Origin: Daucus carota subsp. sativus
Lineage: Eukaryota; Streptophyta; Magnoliopsida; Apiales; Apiaceae
Direction of reading: 5' to 3'
Assembly: GCF_001625215.2 (NCBI RefSeq)
Contig: NC_030381.2
Coordinates: forward strand, 47,428,689-47,492,688
Length of the DNA: 64,000 nt
Both the position numbers and the translations under genes were made by a program. This document shows, piece after piece, positions 1 to 13,641 of this stretch (positions are counted from its first letter, which is position 1; the number at the start of each line of letters is the position of its first letter). A model generated the notes under the pieces. It saw only the letters and a program-made list of their open reading frames with translations. It did not search any database and was not told where the DNA came from.

Positions 1-3000
1 CAGACCAAATCAAGTTCCCGGGTGCAACCAGGTTAGGTTTTAGTATGTCAGCATTATCAAGAAATTTGTCTTCAGGATCTGGTCCTCTAGCAGAATAATA
101 CATAACCTTTGGAACAGAATTGCTAAAAGTTGCCTTCACTCCGCCTGAAATGGATGCAGCAGCCCCAAATTTGGTAATCTTCTGTGTGATGACATCTCTG
201 CTCAAGGAAGAATTGTAGTATTGCAGTAAGATCTGCCAAATTGATCAGGAAATTTAGTATATAAAGATAAAGAAGATTGCTTAAACCAAGGTCATCTAGA
301 TTCAAATTGACCTTTTGTAGTTCAGAACAGATTCAGCGAGTATACAAAAAATTATGTTAAAATGAAAGTACACCTTAGAATCATCAGGAGATGAAAGTAT
401 TATCCCAGGAATCGCCATTGGAACTGGATTAAGCTGATAACCTATGACGAAAGGATCCAGGTAGAATACAACACCAACAGCAGAGAGATTTTTAGCTGTA
501 GTTAAGGCCTGTTTGATGCTGGACATTCCTAGAACAAACCTTATTGAGTAGCTACAAATTAAGAGATTCCCTTGAATAATATCCCGGTTCAGGCTATTGG
601 GGTCCTGGCATTCCCCCACATACATGTTATCAACAGCTGCTGTATCATTCAAAGCATGAACTGCAGAAACCATTGTGTACATTGAAGCATTTTTCGTTCC
701 CGCTGAAAAGATCGAAGCATGTTAGAATATGTTCACATACTTGATACCTGTATCTCTATAAATAATAAACAGGTGAAAGTGTACAAGTAAACACAGGTAC
801 CAACAAATAAAGACTATGATAACTAAACAATAAAAAGTGCAAGCATAAGAACACTGATGTTGTTAGAAGATATTTAAAAGATACATTATTATTATATTTT
901 ATAAAATGTTTAAATAAAATTTCATACATTATAGGGAGATATAACTGATCAAAAATGAGTAAATTCCTAGTACATAGTACCTTAAAATTTAAGAATTCAG
1001 GACAAAGTTGGTAAAGTGTGGCCATGCTTTATAAAATTGGGGCAAGTCAACGGAGGTTGTTCAGTAAATAATCTGGATCATCCTTGCAAGTACAAATTCC
1101 TCGGGTGAAGGAGCTAAATTGCAGTTGGATCTAAGTAGTACATATTGTTCCTTATTTGTGTGGGAATTTAATTGGAAGAGCAATGAAGTTTTCCTGTTAT
1201 AGGAATGAATAGTCTGCAGACTCCAAGATTCTTTTCATCACTTCTATTATTTTATTTTCATGGATCAATATATTCTAAAATGATTCATATTATCATTCTC
1301 ATGCTTGGTTAATTCGATATCATATAATAATATATTGCTATTTAGAACTTTGAATTTGTAATTCTTTGAATTTTTATAATAGTATTGGTAAAACATAAAA
1401 GCTTGATTATATGCTGTTGAAAATAGATAATACTGTATAAAATAGGTAACTTAGAGAGTCAAAGGTCTAAAATTCATTCTATATCTGAAAGAAACGTGCT
1501 GAAATAAAAAAGATTTCACCTGAAACAGATGTACCATTTTTAGACTTGTAGAAAGTAGTTCCATAGCTTATAGCTACTGTATGCCATGTCAAAGATAAAG
1601 ATTATAAAACTACTGAGCACACCAACTTACGTGCAAGCCCAACTCCAGGAATGGAGATGTTATTTCCAAGAAGAATAGAGTTACTATAGACCCTACCATG
1701 GGCTGCAGCACCAACAGTAAAGATCCATGGACTGAAAGAAGAAATGCTCTTAGCTGATGGTCCGGTATTTCCAGCTGCTTGTACAACAAATATACCTACT
1801 TTTACAGCTGCCAGCAAAGCCATGTCTATTGGGTTAAAGTAAGTTGCAATGCCTGGAGGGCGCCTGTTGGGGGTGATTGACAAGCTTATAATGTCTACTC
1901 CGTCCTGTGCTGCCTGTGTATAGAAAATTAGAGTTAGATTGGCTATTTTGAATTTTTGATCATTTCATATAGGTAGTTTATTACCAACACTAATGTAACA
2001 GACACAGGGTGTTAGTAAAGGTTCCCAGATGTGGATTGTTACTATGTGCTGCCACATGCAGGAGCAGGACTATTTGACGTTTAAGTAGCCTTTGCAGATA
2101 TTCTTGGTAAAGTTTAAGATATCAGACTGGTAATTAACGTACATGACAAGCTTGCTCATTTTCTAGCATTTCATATGTATTGTTTTAGTAGCAGAGCTTT
2201 TTTGACTTATAACTGTTTTATCTGTATTCTTATCACCTGTATGGTTAGGTTAGCGTGTACAGCAGAACAATGTAACATTAGACGATGGACAAAATTAAGC
2301 CAGCCGAATAGCACGCCACTAAAAATTGCAATCCAATAAAGTAATTATGTCAAACAATTACCTGGTCTATGGCAGCAACCACATCTGCAGCAAACCCTCC
2401 AAAGCTCTTATACAGTGCTTTATAAACAGCAATGCTAAAGGAAAGTGAAATTTAGTTTAATACAGATGAGGTGAGAACCAGGACAGGATAACAAAATACA
2501 CATTCATGAATTACTAATCACAGCAGTCGATATGAAATCAATGAAAAACTTTGTAACTGTTTCCTATCTATGATTCTCTGAGCATAATACTACTTTTAAC
2601 TCTCTTGTGCACAAGAAGTTTAACTTCAGAATAAAGGTAGTAGCAAGTTATTATATATCCTGTTCTCTTTAAATTTAACAAAAAGGGAGGTCTGCACTCA
2701 ACAGAATTTTATGCTTATTTGGCTGATTATATCATGCAATGATGCAAGGATAATCTTCAAAAAATGATTTGAAATATCAGTTTAAGAACAACAAGAAATG
2801 ACATGAAGGAGTATCGGTAACTTACTGTGAACGGGGAGCCATCCCACTGGCATCTCCATAGTGATGCCCAGCAACTATAACTGGTATACCGTGGTTCCCT
2901 GCTGCAGTTGCAGCAGTGTGCCTACATTATTATTCGTCTATTTCAGAAACAAGATATGATCCACCCTCCACTACATAAAAAGAGTCTTATTTGTCAAATG

Positions 3001-5774
3001 GGTACTAACAGGACCGCAGTAAAGTACTGATACTAAACTTGAGGACAGAGTGTCAATTTTTACAATCAATAGTGAAAAGTGTACTTCCCGTGGAACACTA
3101 AAAAATTAAAAAGGAGTTCTGTGCAACACAATTACGAATTAAATAACAAGACATAAAGGGACTTCAGTAATGATAAACAAAGTCTGAAGTTTTTTATATC
3201 ATTTAAAACAATAAGCTAGCCGGTCTCTAAATACTTGGGAAACAGCAAACAAATCTATGAGTAAAGAGTAACAACAGGAGGATTTTCCTTGGTGACTTGA
3301 TCCAATATGATGCAAGAAAGAAATCTTCGTGCACTAACATGCAAGAGTGCAGAACGGAGGCAAGAATAGATAATTTCGACCTAATTTTTCATGTTCAGTA
3401 CCCAAAAAGTGCATGGATTGGTTAGTGCGCGTGAGTATTCTTAAAATAAAATGTCCTAAGAAAATATTGCAGTAGTTTTTTTCTTGGAAACATTTGCAGG
3501 AAATTACATACACATACAAACTACCAAGTCTTGAACCATCAATCTCTTTCAATCTCTTGTACACCAAAGAAACTACTATTAAGAAGTGAAACCAAGAGAT
3601 TTTGCTATATAACTCGGCATATGATAGTCAAGGGAATGAAATTGTTCCGAGGGACAATCATTTAAAAGTAGTACGGAACTACAAATTTGAGTTAGTTCTT
3701 CCGTTCCAGAAAGTGATCCTCACATAACCAGTAGGTGAAACTCACTTATTTTGACCTAACTCTAAGAAATTAGTGTTCAGTATAAAACTTCTAAGTTCCA
3801 AGAGCATTCAATAAGTTTTGTAATAAAACATTAATAATCTCAGAACCTACTAGATCCTCTTATCTCTAAGTTTTGCTGTTGACATAATCTATCATATCTA
3901 TTCTATTATTTTCCTATATATTAAATTTTATCTTTTGCAGTCTATTCTAATAATTATTTTTCCTGGTTGATATTTTCCAGAGCTATATGGAAATTTGACT
4001 CTTCTCACTTACAAACAGTAATAATATTAATGCAAAAGTCAGAACTAATATAAACGATATAGACAAGCACAATTGTCCGTTAAAAAGACGAGTTGAGAAT
4101 AAAGAGTATGTTACTAAACTCCTTTTAATCAACATCATTACTAAATTAAAAAGAATACTCACGTGCCATGGCCATCACCATCAGAAGGTGATGCATAGTC
4201 CTTAGATGCATTAAATATTCCACGTGTTATAGCAGATGCAGCAAAATGACGAGCACCAACAAGCTTTCTGTTGCATGAACCAGACGGGAAATCTCGAGTA
4301 ATTTCACAGATCCCTGAGAAGTGCTTTGGAATCGGGTATGGATTTCCGGAACTATCATCAGAGAAGCTAGGGTGTTTTGGATCAATTCCGGTGTCAACAA
4401 ACCCAATCACAACTCCTTCTCCAGCAGTCTCAAATCCACCATTTTTAGGCCACGCCCCTTGTGGTAGGCCCAAAAATTGTGGAGTATAAGTGGTTGCAGT
4501 TCTGACTGAGAAATCCAATACCACATTTGCAATTTCTCTCCTTTGTGAAAGTTTCACTGCCTTCATATTGAATCCATTGCAAATTAGTAAATTACAGTAA
4601 ATTGCTTGATATTGAAAAGAAAATGACAAATCTACATGTAGTAAACATATTACTCTTATCTTTTAAAGCAAATTAGCAATGTAATAGAGTTGGTTATTAA
4701 TGAAACCAGTGTTAATCTATAAAACACTACAACTAGCCAAACATATCCATTAAATTGTACCTGTGGAGGTGTAACCAGGACTGCAAATCCATTGATCAAG
4801 TAGTGGTAGCTATACAATTTTAGGTAATTTTCCCCTTTCAAAACCTCTCGTAATATAGAATCGTGGTAGCGGGAAATGTTATGACCATTATACCAGCCCC
4901 TTCTTGAGATATTGCTGATCAAATAAACATTTATATATTAAGATCATGATAAAAACTAGAGCAACCGCTCTCCATAGTCAATAAATAAACCCGAAACTGA
5001 CAGTAGAAAGCAGCATAATAGTAAAACAAAACTTAGTGTCGGGCTAGATTAGTAGAGATTTGTAACCTATGAGGCTACTTATGTGACATGAATCATGTTC
5101 TTAAATTTGTATGAGCTCCATATAAAGAGTATTATAATGGAAAATAATATGCTTCCGCCAATTATTATCTCTTACTCCTAGTATCAAAATTCCAACATGA
5201 AGTGACTGAGCTAGAAATCCACTACAAACAAAAGTATCTGTTAAGTGTTAACAGACAGGAAGTACAGTCGATAAATTATAGTATTGTTCAGCAGCTAATT
5301 ACTACAGAACTAATAACAGACAACTGTATATTGCAAAGTTGCAAACAATCCTTCAATGCAAAAAAATTCTAAAATACTAATCCCAACTATTTATCAAGAT
5401 TCAATACATGTCACATGCTAATTAGTAATAACGAGTAACAAAAACAGCACTGCACTAATATGAGGTACTGAACAATAATGTGCATGATTAAATGATGATT
5501 ATTCAAATAACTGAAAGAAAAATTCATCCCACAAAAACAACAAATATCTAAAATTGTACCTGGCCAATGGCTTGTCCAGTCTATTTACTTTCCCATCTTG
5601 TTTTAAAGGTTTAGTCTTTACAACAAACTCAGCATTGTAAACAGCACCAGGAGCTTCCTTCAGAGTCACAATATACACAGCAGTAACATTATCATTATCT
5701 TGACAGCAAACCCATCCCACTGAAATCCCCAAACAAAGCACCACTACTAAATGCACTCCATCAATCCTCCCCAT
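1..5774 (-). CDS. Subtilisin-like serine protease, SBT2 subfamily (partial, 3' end outside window)
   Basis: Secreted serine protease of family S8. Exons, 5' to 3' on the minus strand: 5560-5774, 4761-4914, 4163-4560, 2826-2921, 2362-2434, 1631-1913, 374-702 and 1-232 (runs off the window); phases agree at every GT-AG junction. The N-terminus has a hydrophobic signal segment (VVVLCLGISVGW) followed by an inhibitor I9 prodomain (AVYIVTLKEAPG). The mature part carries TPQFLGLP, the catalytic Asp in FVDTGIDPKHPSF, the catalytic His in DGDGHGTHTAA (split over exons 3 and 4) and the oxyanion Asn in QAAGNTGPS. A protease-associated segment is interrupted into the domain. Exon 8 ends in SARGPDPED and LKPNLVAPGN, wording I associate with SBT2.1/2.2. 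The catalytic Ser and fibronectin-like region lie left of the window. The start is the first ATG before the signal segment. I see no break. Confidence 0.93.
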
Positions 5775-6343
5775 ATTTCAATAAATATTACTAAAAACCC
5801 AAGTCAATAATTCACTATTTTCTCAAGAAAAAACCACCTAATTACCCATATACAAAGATGCCACAAGAACTAAAAATAAACAATACAATGTGCTTCTATA
5901 CTTATTTTTCAGGTAGTTTGACAAGTACCCAGAAGCTGAAGAAGCCAAAGAAACCTACCCAAATCTTGTGAGACACAAAACAGCAGAAAGGCCATTAAAT
6001 AAAGAAGTGAAATTATGGGGTTTTCTTTAGTGAATAAAAGAAGACACCTTTTGTCACTTTGCAGAAAGAGAAGTAAATAGAAGTTGCATTCTGTGATGTG
6101 GGTATAAATTTAATAGTGCAAGGAAAGAAAAAGTGTACAAGTTTCTTGAATGCTGTGTACATAAATGCATTGTTTACTATTGTTACCTTAGAGAAGAAGA
6201 CTGAAACTAGTAGGAGTATATTTTATGAAGGGCTTGTTCCTTCTACTTCTGTAGTGTATTTGTTTGCATACACATTCTTGGTTTTTGGCAGTTGGTTTGC
6301 ATGTAAAAAATGGACTGAGAAGGCTTACTCCGAATAAAGATTA

Positions 6344-6795
6344 AGAGGGGTGTATTCGATTGGGATTTTAATATATTGTTTGATTTTAATGGATTGTGTC
6401 TGATTTTGATCTTGTGCTGATTCTTGATAAAATGTCGCAGAGTTGATAGGATTTAAGCACAATGCTTCAAAATCCCATAGGATTTAAGCACAATGCTTCA
6501 AAATCCCATTACTTTTGATGGGATTTCAAAAAACTTAAAACACACCGAATAATGCCACAAAATCCATCATTTTATGAAATGCAAAAAAATCCATCAGCAT
6601 TTGAATACCATCAGATTTTAATGGATTTTAAACAATCCCAATTGAATACCATTGGATTTTAAAGCATAATTTAAAATCTCAGTTGAATACCATCAGATTT
6701 TGTAGCATAATTTGAAATCCTAATTGAATACCTATACTCTCGGATTTCATGAATGCAAAAAAATCCTTTAAAATCTCAATCCAATACACCCCTCT
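6344..6795. mobile_element. MITE with AGGGGTGTATT termini
   Basis: The left end AGAGGGGTGTATTCGATTG is matched in inverted orientation at the right end (CAATCCAATACACCCCTCT). The interior repeats a motif around TTGAATACCATCAGATTTTA several times and has no coding potential. The ends resemble Harbinger/Tourist or hAT MITEs. I could not find a clear target-site duplication, so the superfamily is open. Confidence 0.7.
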
Positions 6796-7338
6796 GGATT
6801 CATTGGTTTATTCAGTATGGTCTGTTTCATGGTCATGAAAGAGTCAATTTCGTGTAATAAAAAGAGAGGATTTTTAAGAAAATGTAGTAACAAAAAGAAG
6901 GGTAACCTTGTGACCTGAGTTTTGTACTGGGTTAATTTGATTTGACCCGTGATTTTGTTTGTTCTTGTGGTCATAGATATTGCAGAACACGTATGTTTGC
7001 AGGGGGCCAGGTGAGGTCTGAGGATTGGTGGGCACTGAAAAATCACGTGACAGATGCACTTTGTTTCACTCTTTAGGTTCTTGTTTAATGCCACCACTTT
7101 CATTAGGTCAAGCACCGAAATAGTGGTTCAGTTTTTTTGGGTTCGACATAAGCCCACTGAACATTTAGAGTTTGATTTTTTAATCTAACAACGTTGTTGG
7201 GCCAAGCACATATTCACAATTTTATCGAAATTCAGTTGGTTTCTGGATTGTGAATTTTTTATCCAGTTAACCGGTAATGAAAAGATTTTTCAGTCCATTA
7301 GTACTGATCGCAAATTTAGCCGGAAAAAAGCCCTTTTA

Positions 7339-7762
7339 GGGCTCATTTGTTTGCATCTTATTGATGCTTAATGGACAATATGCTGACCGCATCTGATATT
7401 AAGCTTGTTTGTCACTGAATTTCAAGCAGGCATGATCAATCAGATACCACTGAATGGCTCGGTTGCGAATTTGTAACTCAATGATTCAGCAACGACTGTT
7501 CGCATATAACCTTACATGTATAACTAACTAGTCTTATTATTTTAAGCTGTAACTAATTATCTTTGAATATTCATAGTAATATTTTATATCAAACAAATAT
7601 ATTTATTTAATAAAATTATTGTAAATTGATTTCATTCAAACATTTCAAAATTTATTTGACAAATGATATTATTGATTCTGAAATCAAATAACTTACTAGC
7701 TCAGATCATTCAGATAAAATAATGAATCAGATATTTTTAATTCAAATTTGTCAAATGACCCC
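7339..7762. mobile_element. Tourist-like MITE (PIF/Harbinger), TSD TTA
   Basis: The left end GGGCTCATTTGTTTG and the inverted right end CAAATGACCCC are flanked on both sides by TTA (7336-7338 and 7763-7765), the 3-bp duplication typical of PIF/Harbinger elements. The 424-bp interior is AT-rich and non-coding. It lies about 530 bp upstream of the epsilon-COP start codon. Confidence 0.72.
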
Positions 7763-8195
7763 TTAGTAACGAGTTTGAATTACAGTACTAATGTTGGGGT
7801 CGTTTGACAATAATATATTAAATTCTTAATTTAAACATATATAATAAAATTATTAATTATTAATTATTAAATACACGCTTACACCGCATATAATAAAATT
7901 ATTAATTATTAAACTTTTACCCCCTCTGGATTATTTTTATCTTGGCGGGATTTGACATACATTTTAAAAATGCTATGAAGTATAGTTTTATTAATTATAT
8001 TAAATTTATATATTTTGAATAATATTAAAAATAAAACTAACGAAAGAAATTGTAATTTACTTTGAATTTTTTTTGTTATTAATCGTAATAGTAAGAATTC
8101 ACAAGTCAAATTTGACCTTTAACAATCAAAGTAGTTTAACACAGAATTTATTAAATCACGAAATTCCATAATTATTTCATTTGGGGGAAAAAGTC

Positions 8196-8205
8196 CATAT
8201 AAAAG
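8196..8205 (+). promoter_or_regulatory. TATA box of epsilon-COP gene
   Basis: CATATAAAAG sits about 90 bp upstream of the ATG at 8293, with a pyrimidine-rich stretch (CTCTCCTTTCTTTCTTGCTC) following it, as is common around plant transcription starts. The predicted start is near 8230. Confidence 0.55.
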
Positions 8206-8292
8206 TAAATCAGAAGACTCTCCTTTCTTTCTTGCTCTCGACTTACTCAGCAAACAGAAAACACAAAGACACACGGATTAAGATCTGAAATC

Positions 8293-11200
8293 ATGGCAGC
8301 AGCACCAGATCTATTGTTCTCTGTGAGAAACAATTTCTACCTGGGAGCCTATCAGGCCGCTATCAACAGCAGCAATATCCCCAATCTCTCTCCCGATGAA
8401 GCTGTCGAGAGAGATTCTATTATTTACCGATCTTACATTGCCCAGGGCAGCTATGAGGTCTCTCTCTCTCTCTCCATTCCTCAATTCATTCTTTCTAATT
8501 GTGTAATTTTGATCCGATCTGTGTGTTGTATGTTTAGCTTGTGATTAGCGAAATCGATTCCTCCGCTGCTACGCCTCTCCAGGCCGTCAAACTGCTAGCC
8601 TTGTATCTCTCTAATCCTGGGAATAAGGTGTGCTACATGCTCTCCTTTGATTGCATTTCGATTTCGGTTGAGCTTGTTTGGTTAAATGTATTGCTTATAG
8701 TGTGTTGAATTTACTATTAGTATGTTGTTACTAGTTCTAATTGTAATGTATGCTATGCATTTGGCTTATGATTATGTTGCACTTGTTATAAAATCAGTTT
8801 CTTGTTGTGCGCACAATTAACTTTGTGTGTTACTCTTGTGCATCGGTATTCTAAGATGTTTGCTCTGATCATTTGCAATAATTACTCTATTTGTAAAAAC
8901 AATTGTATGAATGGATTGAGCGAGAAGAGTTAGGATCGTGTGGTCTTTGATGTTTTGAATGGAGTCATGAAGTTTACTGCGTCAGTGCTCTTATCAGAGT
9001 CTCATTTTAATGTATGGGTGCTTGGTTAGAAGACTTGTTTGCTTAGAATGGGTGACACATTAACATTAGGTGGGTGATGCATACCTTACTAGACCGATGC
9101 CATTCAATTTCATTCTCATTCCCATTAACATTTGAAAGACCTGTAAAATCATTGTTTACTATATTTGAACTAAAGTGTTTCTTAGCATTATGATCAGTGT
9201 GATAATTTTTTTTTAAAAAAAACTAACAATTGACGAAATTGTATTCTACTCACAATTGGTGCCTCAAGTAAGGTGGAATTATTCTATGTTCCTAAATATT
9301 TTTATGTTGTTGATCTCCCATGCATTTTTATATAAGTGGAACAAAGATTTGGTGGCTGACTTGTATAGTGTATAAGCATTAATTTTTCGATTTTGGACCA
9401 GATTATCCTGTGAATAGTGAAAATTTAAACAGATTTCGCAGCTGCAGCTGTCTTCATTGATTCTTTTATTTGTAGTCATCACTACTTAGCTGCAGTACCT
9501 TTTTCTCCATTCAAAATTTTCACACGTTAACTTCTGTCCGAACTCAGTGTTCTGTCTGAGTAAAATTATGTGCTTTGTTCTGTTACCCCCAATTATTATT
9601 TACTTGATTTCTCACCAATGATCCCGGTCTTCTATGCATCCATCTTGATCTTGTGATTTTGCCTCTCATTACTATCTACTTGATTTCTCACCAAGACACC
9701 AATGATCTTGTTCTTATATGCATCCATCTTGATCTGTGATTTTGCCAAAAAAACGTGAATCACTTTGTATTGCTTATGACTAAATGGTTGGCTTGTATGC
9801 TTAGCTTTAGTTTGTATTTTATTAATTCCACAGGAAAGTACCATCTCAAGCCTCCATGAGTGGCTGTCAGATCCAGCAATTGGAAATAACCCAATCTTAC
9901 GGACCATTGCTGGGATTATATATATGCATGAGCAAGATTATAATGAAGCTCTGAAACACACAAATGCTGGGGGGACTATGGAATTGTAAGTTTTTCATTT
10001 TTTAAGGAATTAATTATCGGTCATTTTCTTTACTGCAATTAAGCCGAAATACTTGAGGGTATTACTTGACTTGTATAGTTCTAATCCCCATGCTAAGATA
10101 ACTCTTACCTAAACTGTTTGCATTTACTGTTGCTTATATTTCCTTTACTTACATAGTACACACTACACAGACATGATTGCTTTTTTAATATTTTATAGGC
10201 TTCTGTTATGTCCGAACTCACGACTTCCTCAATTCTATCTATTTCTGCAGAACTTTGACAAGAATTTGATAAATTGGATTTTTTTTAGATATTTGACATT
10301 TTAGTACATTACTGATTTGGTTTTAGTGTTCTAAAACGATATATGAGCATGTAACAATTTAATGAATTCTTTAATCTAGTGCTTTGGAAAATTGACAAGC
10401 TTAAAGTTTTCAGTCTGTTACCTTATTATGGTAGCTGCTTTGTGGAGTCTAATCCGGATTTATGATGCTATATTAAATAAGATTATATGAGCTATTCTAT
10501 ACATTTGGTTCCTTATCTCATGGGCACCAAATCTCTTGGATTGACCTTAAACTACTAATGTCTCTGCCTCTCATAAGCTTAGGTGACAAATTTGGGAACT
10601 GTAAGTAGTACAGCTTACTTAAGTAAAGTGTAATAGCCTATATGCGGTATGTTGACTCGCTGTACAAACTGTGACCTAGTCGAAGGTATTCCCTGGCTTT
10701 ATTTTGTTTGGAATATACGAATTTAGAACAACAATTGTTTTTTCTTTTCTTTTTTAAGGAAAAATTTGCAATATATATGCTAAATTTATTTCAAAAGCAA
10801 TTCATTAAATAATGTTACTTAATTTTTTATATGAAATAGATCTTTATTGGAGAAAAATACTTATTATGATTATCATTTTAATTAGCTACTAAAAACTTAT
10901 CCCTCCCTTACCTTAGAATGTTTAATTTAGGCTGTGAGTTGATCCCCTAAGCCGTTGCTTGCCAATTTTTATAAATTTTTAGATGTGTACTTGTTAAAAC
11001 TGATTAAATGCATTAATATTCACAGGCGCATCAAAGTTGCTGTTTGAATTAAAATGACATCTTGCACAGTTAATCAGAATAAGATTGCAGTATGTTCAGT
11101 GCTTTTTAGCTGTGAACTATTTTTAATATGCAAGTTGGAGAAAGTCCAGTGATGTTTGGAAATAAGTGGAATTTATAAGAAGGTCAAAAGATCATACTCA

Positions 11201-13641
11201 ATGCACTAGACAAGATTTTACATACAGCTTACTTTATATGATAGTCCAACAAGTCATGAAAGAAAACGTAAGAATTATATTGTCGCTACTATACAGTACA
11301 TAGAGTCTAAGCCAAACGCCCCATACTTGGATGGCGGATTTCTGTTAAATAATTACTAGTCAAGTGACTTCTTATACGGACTCATACCACATTCTCAATA
11401 TAAAGGGTAAGTTTTTAATCGATGACAATGCAGGATTCACCTTCCAATTTTTATTGGTGATTGTTTGGTTACTCTATTTTAATGAATGTAACGCTTAAGT
11501 TATTCGGCTTAGAAGATTAGCAAAAGTTAGGCACAATATCTTCTCTAGATGATTATATATGTTTTTAAGACTTCACTTATTGTTATTTCAGGCATGCTTT
11601 GAATGTTCAGATATTTCTTAAGATGCACCGATCAGATTATGCAGAGAAGCAACTGAGGATCATGCAACAGATTGACGAGGACCATACGTTGACTCAACTT
11701 GCAAATGCATGGATAAATCTGGCTGTGGTACCTACCCAAATTTCCTATGTTATTTTTTATAAATTGGCAAGAGGCTTCTAGTTTCTTCATTATAGTTTCT
11801 TTCTTTGTTTCAGGGTGGCTCAAAGATTCAAGAAGCGTATCTCATCTTCCAGGATTTCTCAGAGAAGTATCAGATGACTAGTTTGATTCTGAATGGGAAG
11901 GCTGTCTGCAGCATGCACATGGGAAATTTTGATGAAGCTGAATCATTGCTACTTGAAGCACTTAACAAGGTAAATGGATTAGTTATCTGATTGTTTTTTC
12001 CTAATTACCTATATGATCTAGAGCCCGTTTGGCTGAGCTTATGGCTTATGACTTAACGTGAATTATGTTATAAGCTGAGAGTTTAAAATGTTTGTTTGGG
12101 TAATTTTGACTTATTAACGGCTTATGGGTTATTAAAAATATAATAATAAAAATAAAAGTGTTTTATGAGTACCTTATGACTTATGAGTAATTTTTATCAA
12201 AAAAAAAGTTAAAAAAATTAAGTCAATGGAAAAGGTATCTCAAACTAACTTCTGGCTTTATGTCAGCTCCTGGCTTATTTTTGACTTTAAGCCGGCTTCT
12301 GACTAATTATACAAACAGACATTTTTCAGCTTAAAGTTGGAAACAGTTTTAAGCCCAAGCATAAAGCCGGGACAAACAGGCTCTAGATGCAATTTAATTT
12401 TACAGGTCTAGCTTAAATCGTTTTTTAGCTATTCTGTTCACATATATGCTAAGTTCTACACATTTTTTAAGTCGACTTCCTAAGGTTGACCCATTGCGTT
12501 TCTAGTTATAGAAATTGAGTCTTTTTGTGGTGTAGAGGAAGGAGGATTGAGAACTTGGAGCGTTGTTTGAAATTGATCATATCAATCCTCTAATGGCGTG
12601 TTTGGGAACTTGAATTTCATTTAAAATTCTGGATTTGATCAAATGACATGTTTGGATATACAAAAAAAGTTGGGTTTGGATTTCATTTGAAATATATGAC
12701 ATCTAAATATTAGTATAAAGTTGAGAATTTGAAATGACACTTTAAATCATGTCATTTGAAATTCAAAATTTAAAATGAAACACTTGTTCCCAAACGCAAT
12801 TGAATGTTAATTGACATAGTACCACCAACCTTTTGATCTCATTTTGTGCAGTTTTTTCACTCAAATCAGTTCTTGGTCTATCATCTCTACTATTTCATTC
12901 CATATAAGTGTAAACTTTCTGTGGTTGGTGCAGGACACAAAGGATCCTGAAACATTGGCTAACATGGTTGTGTGCTGCCTTCATCTTGGGAAGCCCTCAT
13001 CGCGTTATCTTAGGTAATCAGAGTTACCGTCTCTTTGCTTCTCTTTCTTTGTGTATGGAAATCATTATTGGAGAAAGTTGTTGGATTGTATTGGAAACTT
13101 AATTTTACACCATATAAGATCTTTCACTACAAGCAACCACTCCGTCAACTTTCTTAGAAACTATATATGTGGAAGTTCAATGTTCTTTCTATAAGGATAT
13201 TCAAGTTTCATTCTTTCTTTCTCTTCTTTTAAATCCCAAATTGATGATGTGATTCTTGTTCTGCGCCCTTCTACCAAAGTGTTTTAAATTTTATGGATTG
13301 AATCATGCATATCATCATTACTTTGTGAGTGTTTCAGAGTGATAAGTTCAAGTATTCCTAAGCACCCTCAAGTAGCTTAATACCCATATGGTATGCTTTT
13401 AGTGGAAACATAGGCTGCAATATATATCAGTACATATTTGACCTTGCATATTTATTATTTTTCTTATAAAGTCAAAACCAACGCCTGCCTGATAAACGCA
13501 AGACTAATATTCGAAGGGAATTGCATTGCCTGATTTTACTCTCGCAGTCAGTTAAAACTTTCACAGGCAGACCATATGCTTGTTAAACGTATATCAGCTG
13601 GTGAGGAGGCTTTTGACAGAGCAGTGCAGACAGTTGCTTAA
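8293..13641 (+). CDS. Coatomer subunit epsilon (epsilon-COP)
   Basis: A subunit of the COPI coat, which carries cargo from Golgi to ER and within the Golgi; epsilon-COP is a helical TPR-like protein that binds alpha-COP. Exons: 8293-8457, 8538-8627, 9834-9985, 11592-11727, 11814-11969, 12934-13013 and 13548-13641 (TAA). All junctions are GT-AG and in phase, giving 873 nt and 290 aa, the usual plant length. The start MAAAPDLLFSVRNNFYLGAYQAA and the segments HEWLSDPAIGNNP, GGTMELHALNVQIFLKMHRSDYAEKQ, GGSKIQEAYLIFQ and NFDEAESLLLEAL are characteristic of the family. The last exon ends EEAFDRAVQTVA. The gene looks intact. Intron 5 holds two MITEs and intron 2 a tandem duplication. Confidence 0.96.
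9612..9747. repeat. Tandem direct duplication inside epsilon-COP intron 2
   Basis: A segment beginning CTTGATTTCTCACCAA and ending ATCTTGATCTTGTGATTTTGCC is repeated at once in diverged form, with a small insertion (GACACC) in the second copy. Both copies contain TATGCATCCATCTTGATC. It is non-coding and removed by splicing. Confidence 0.75.
12021..12383. mobile_element. MITE in epsilon-COP intron 5 (GAGCCCGTTTGG ends)
   Basis: Inverted ends are GAGCCCGTTTGG at the left and CAAACAGGCTC at the right, flanked by CTA and TAG. The interior is rich in TTATGACTTATGAG-type repeats. Superfamily is unresolved because the flanks read equally as TA or as part of a palindrome. Confidence 0.65.
12595..12797. 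mobile_element. Short foldback MITE in epsilon-COP intron 5
   Basis: The left end GGCGTGTTTGGGAACTTGAATTTCATTT is answered by an inverted right end ending in TTGTTCCCAAACGC; AAT flanks both sides (12592-12594 and 12798-12800). Nearly the whole element can fold on itself. Confidence 0.62.

Larger units (their letters stand above)
5775..8292. other. Intergenic region between divergent subtilase and epsilon-COP genes
   Basis: This is the shared upstream region of two divergently transcribed genes. It should hold the subtilase 5' UTR near its left end and the epsilon-COP promoter at its right end. Most of the middle is MITE sequence (6344-6795 and 7339-7762). From about 7840 to 7915 there is an AT-rich near-repeat of TAATAAAATTATTAATTATT separated by a short unique stretch. 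A 79-codon plus-strand reading frame at 6098-6337 has no recognisable domain and I do not call it a gene. Confidence 0.7.

Noticed and set aside
6098..6337. Plus-strand frame of 79 codons with a hydrophobic stretch
   Set aside because: It lies in the 5' region of the subtilase gene, has no recognisable domain or promoter, and continues into a MITE.
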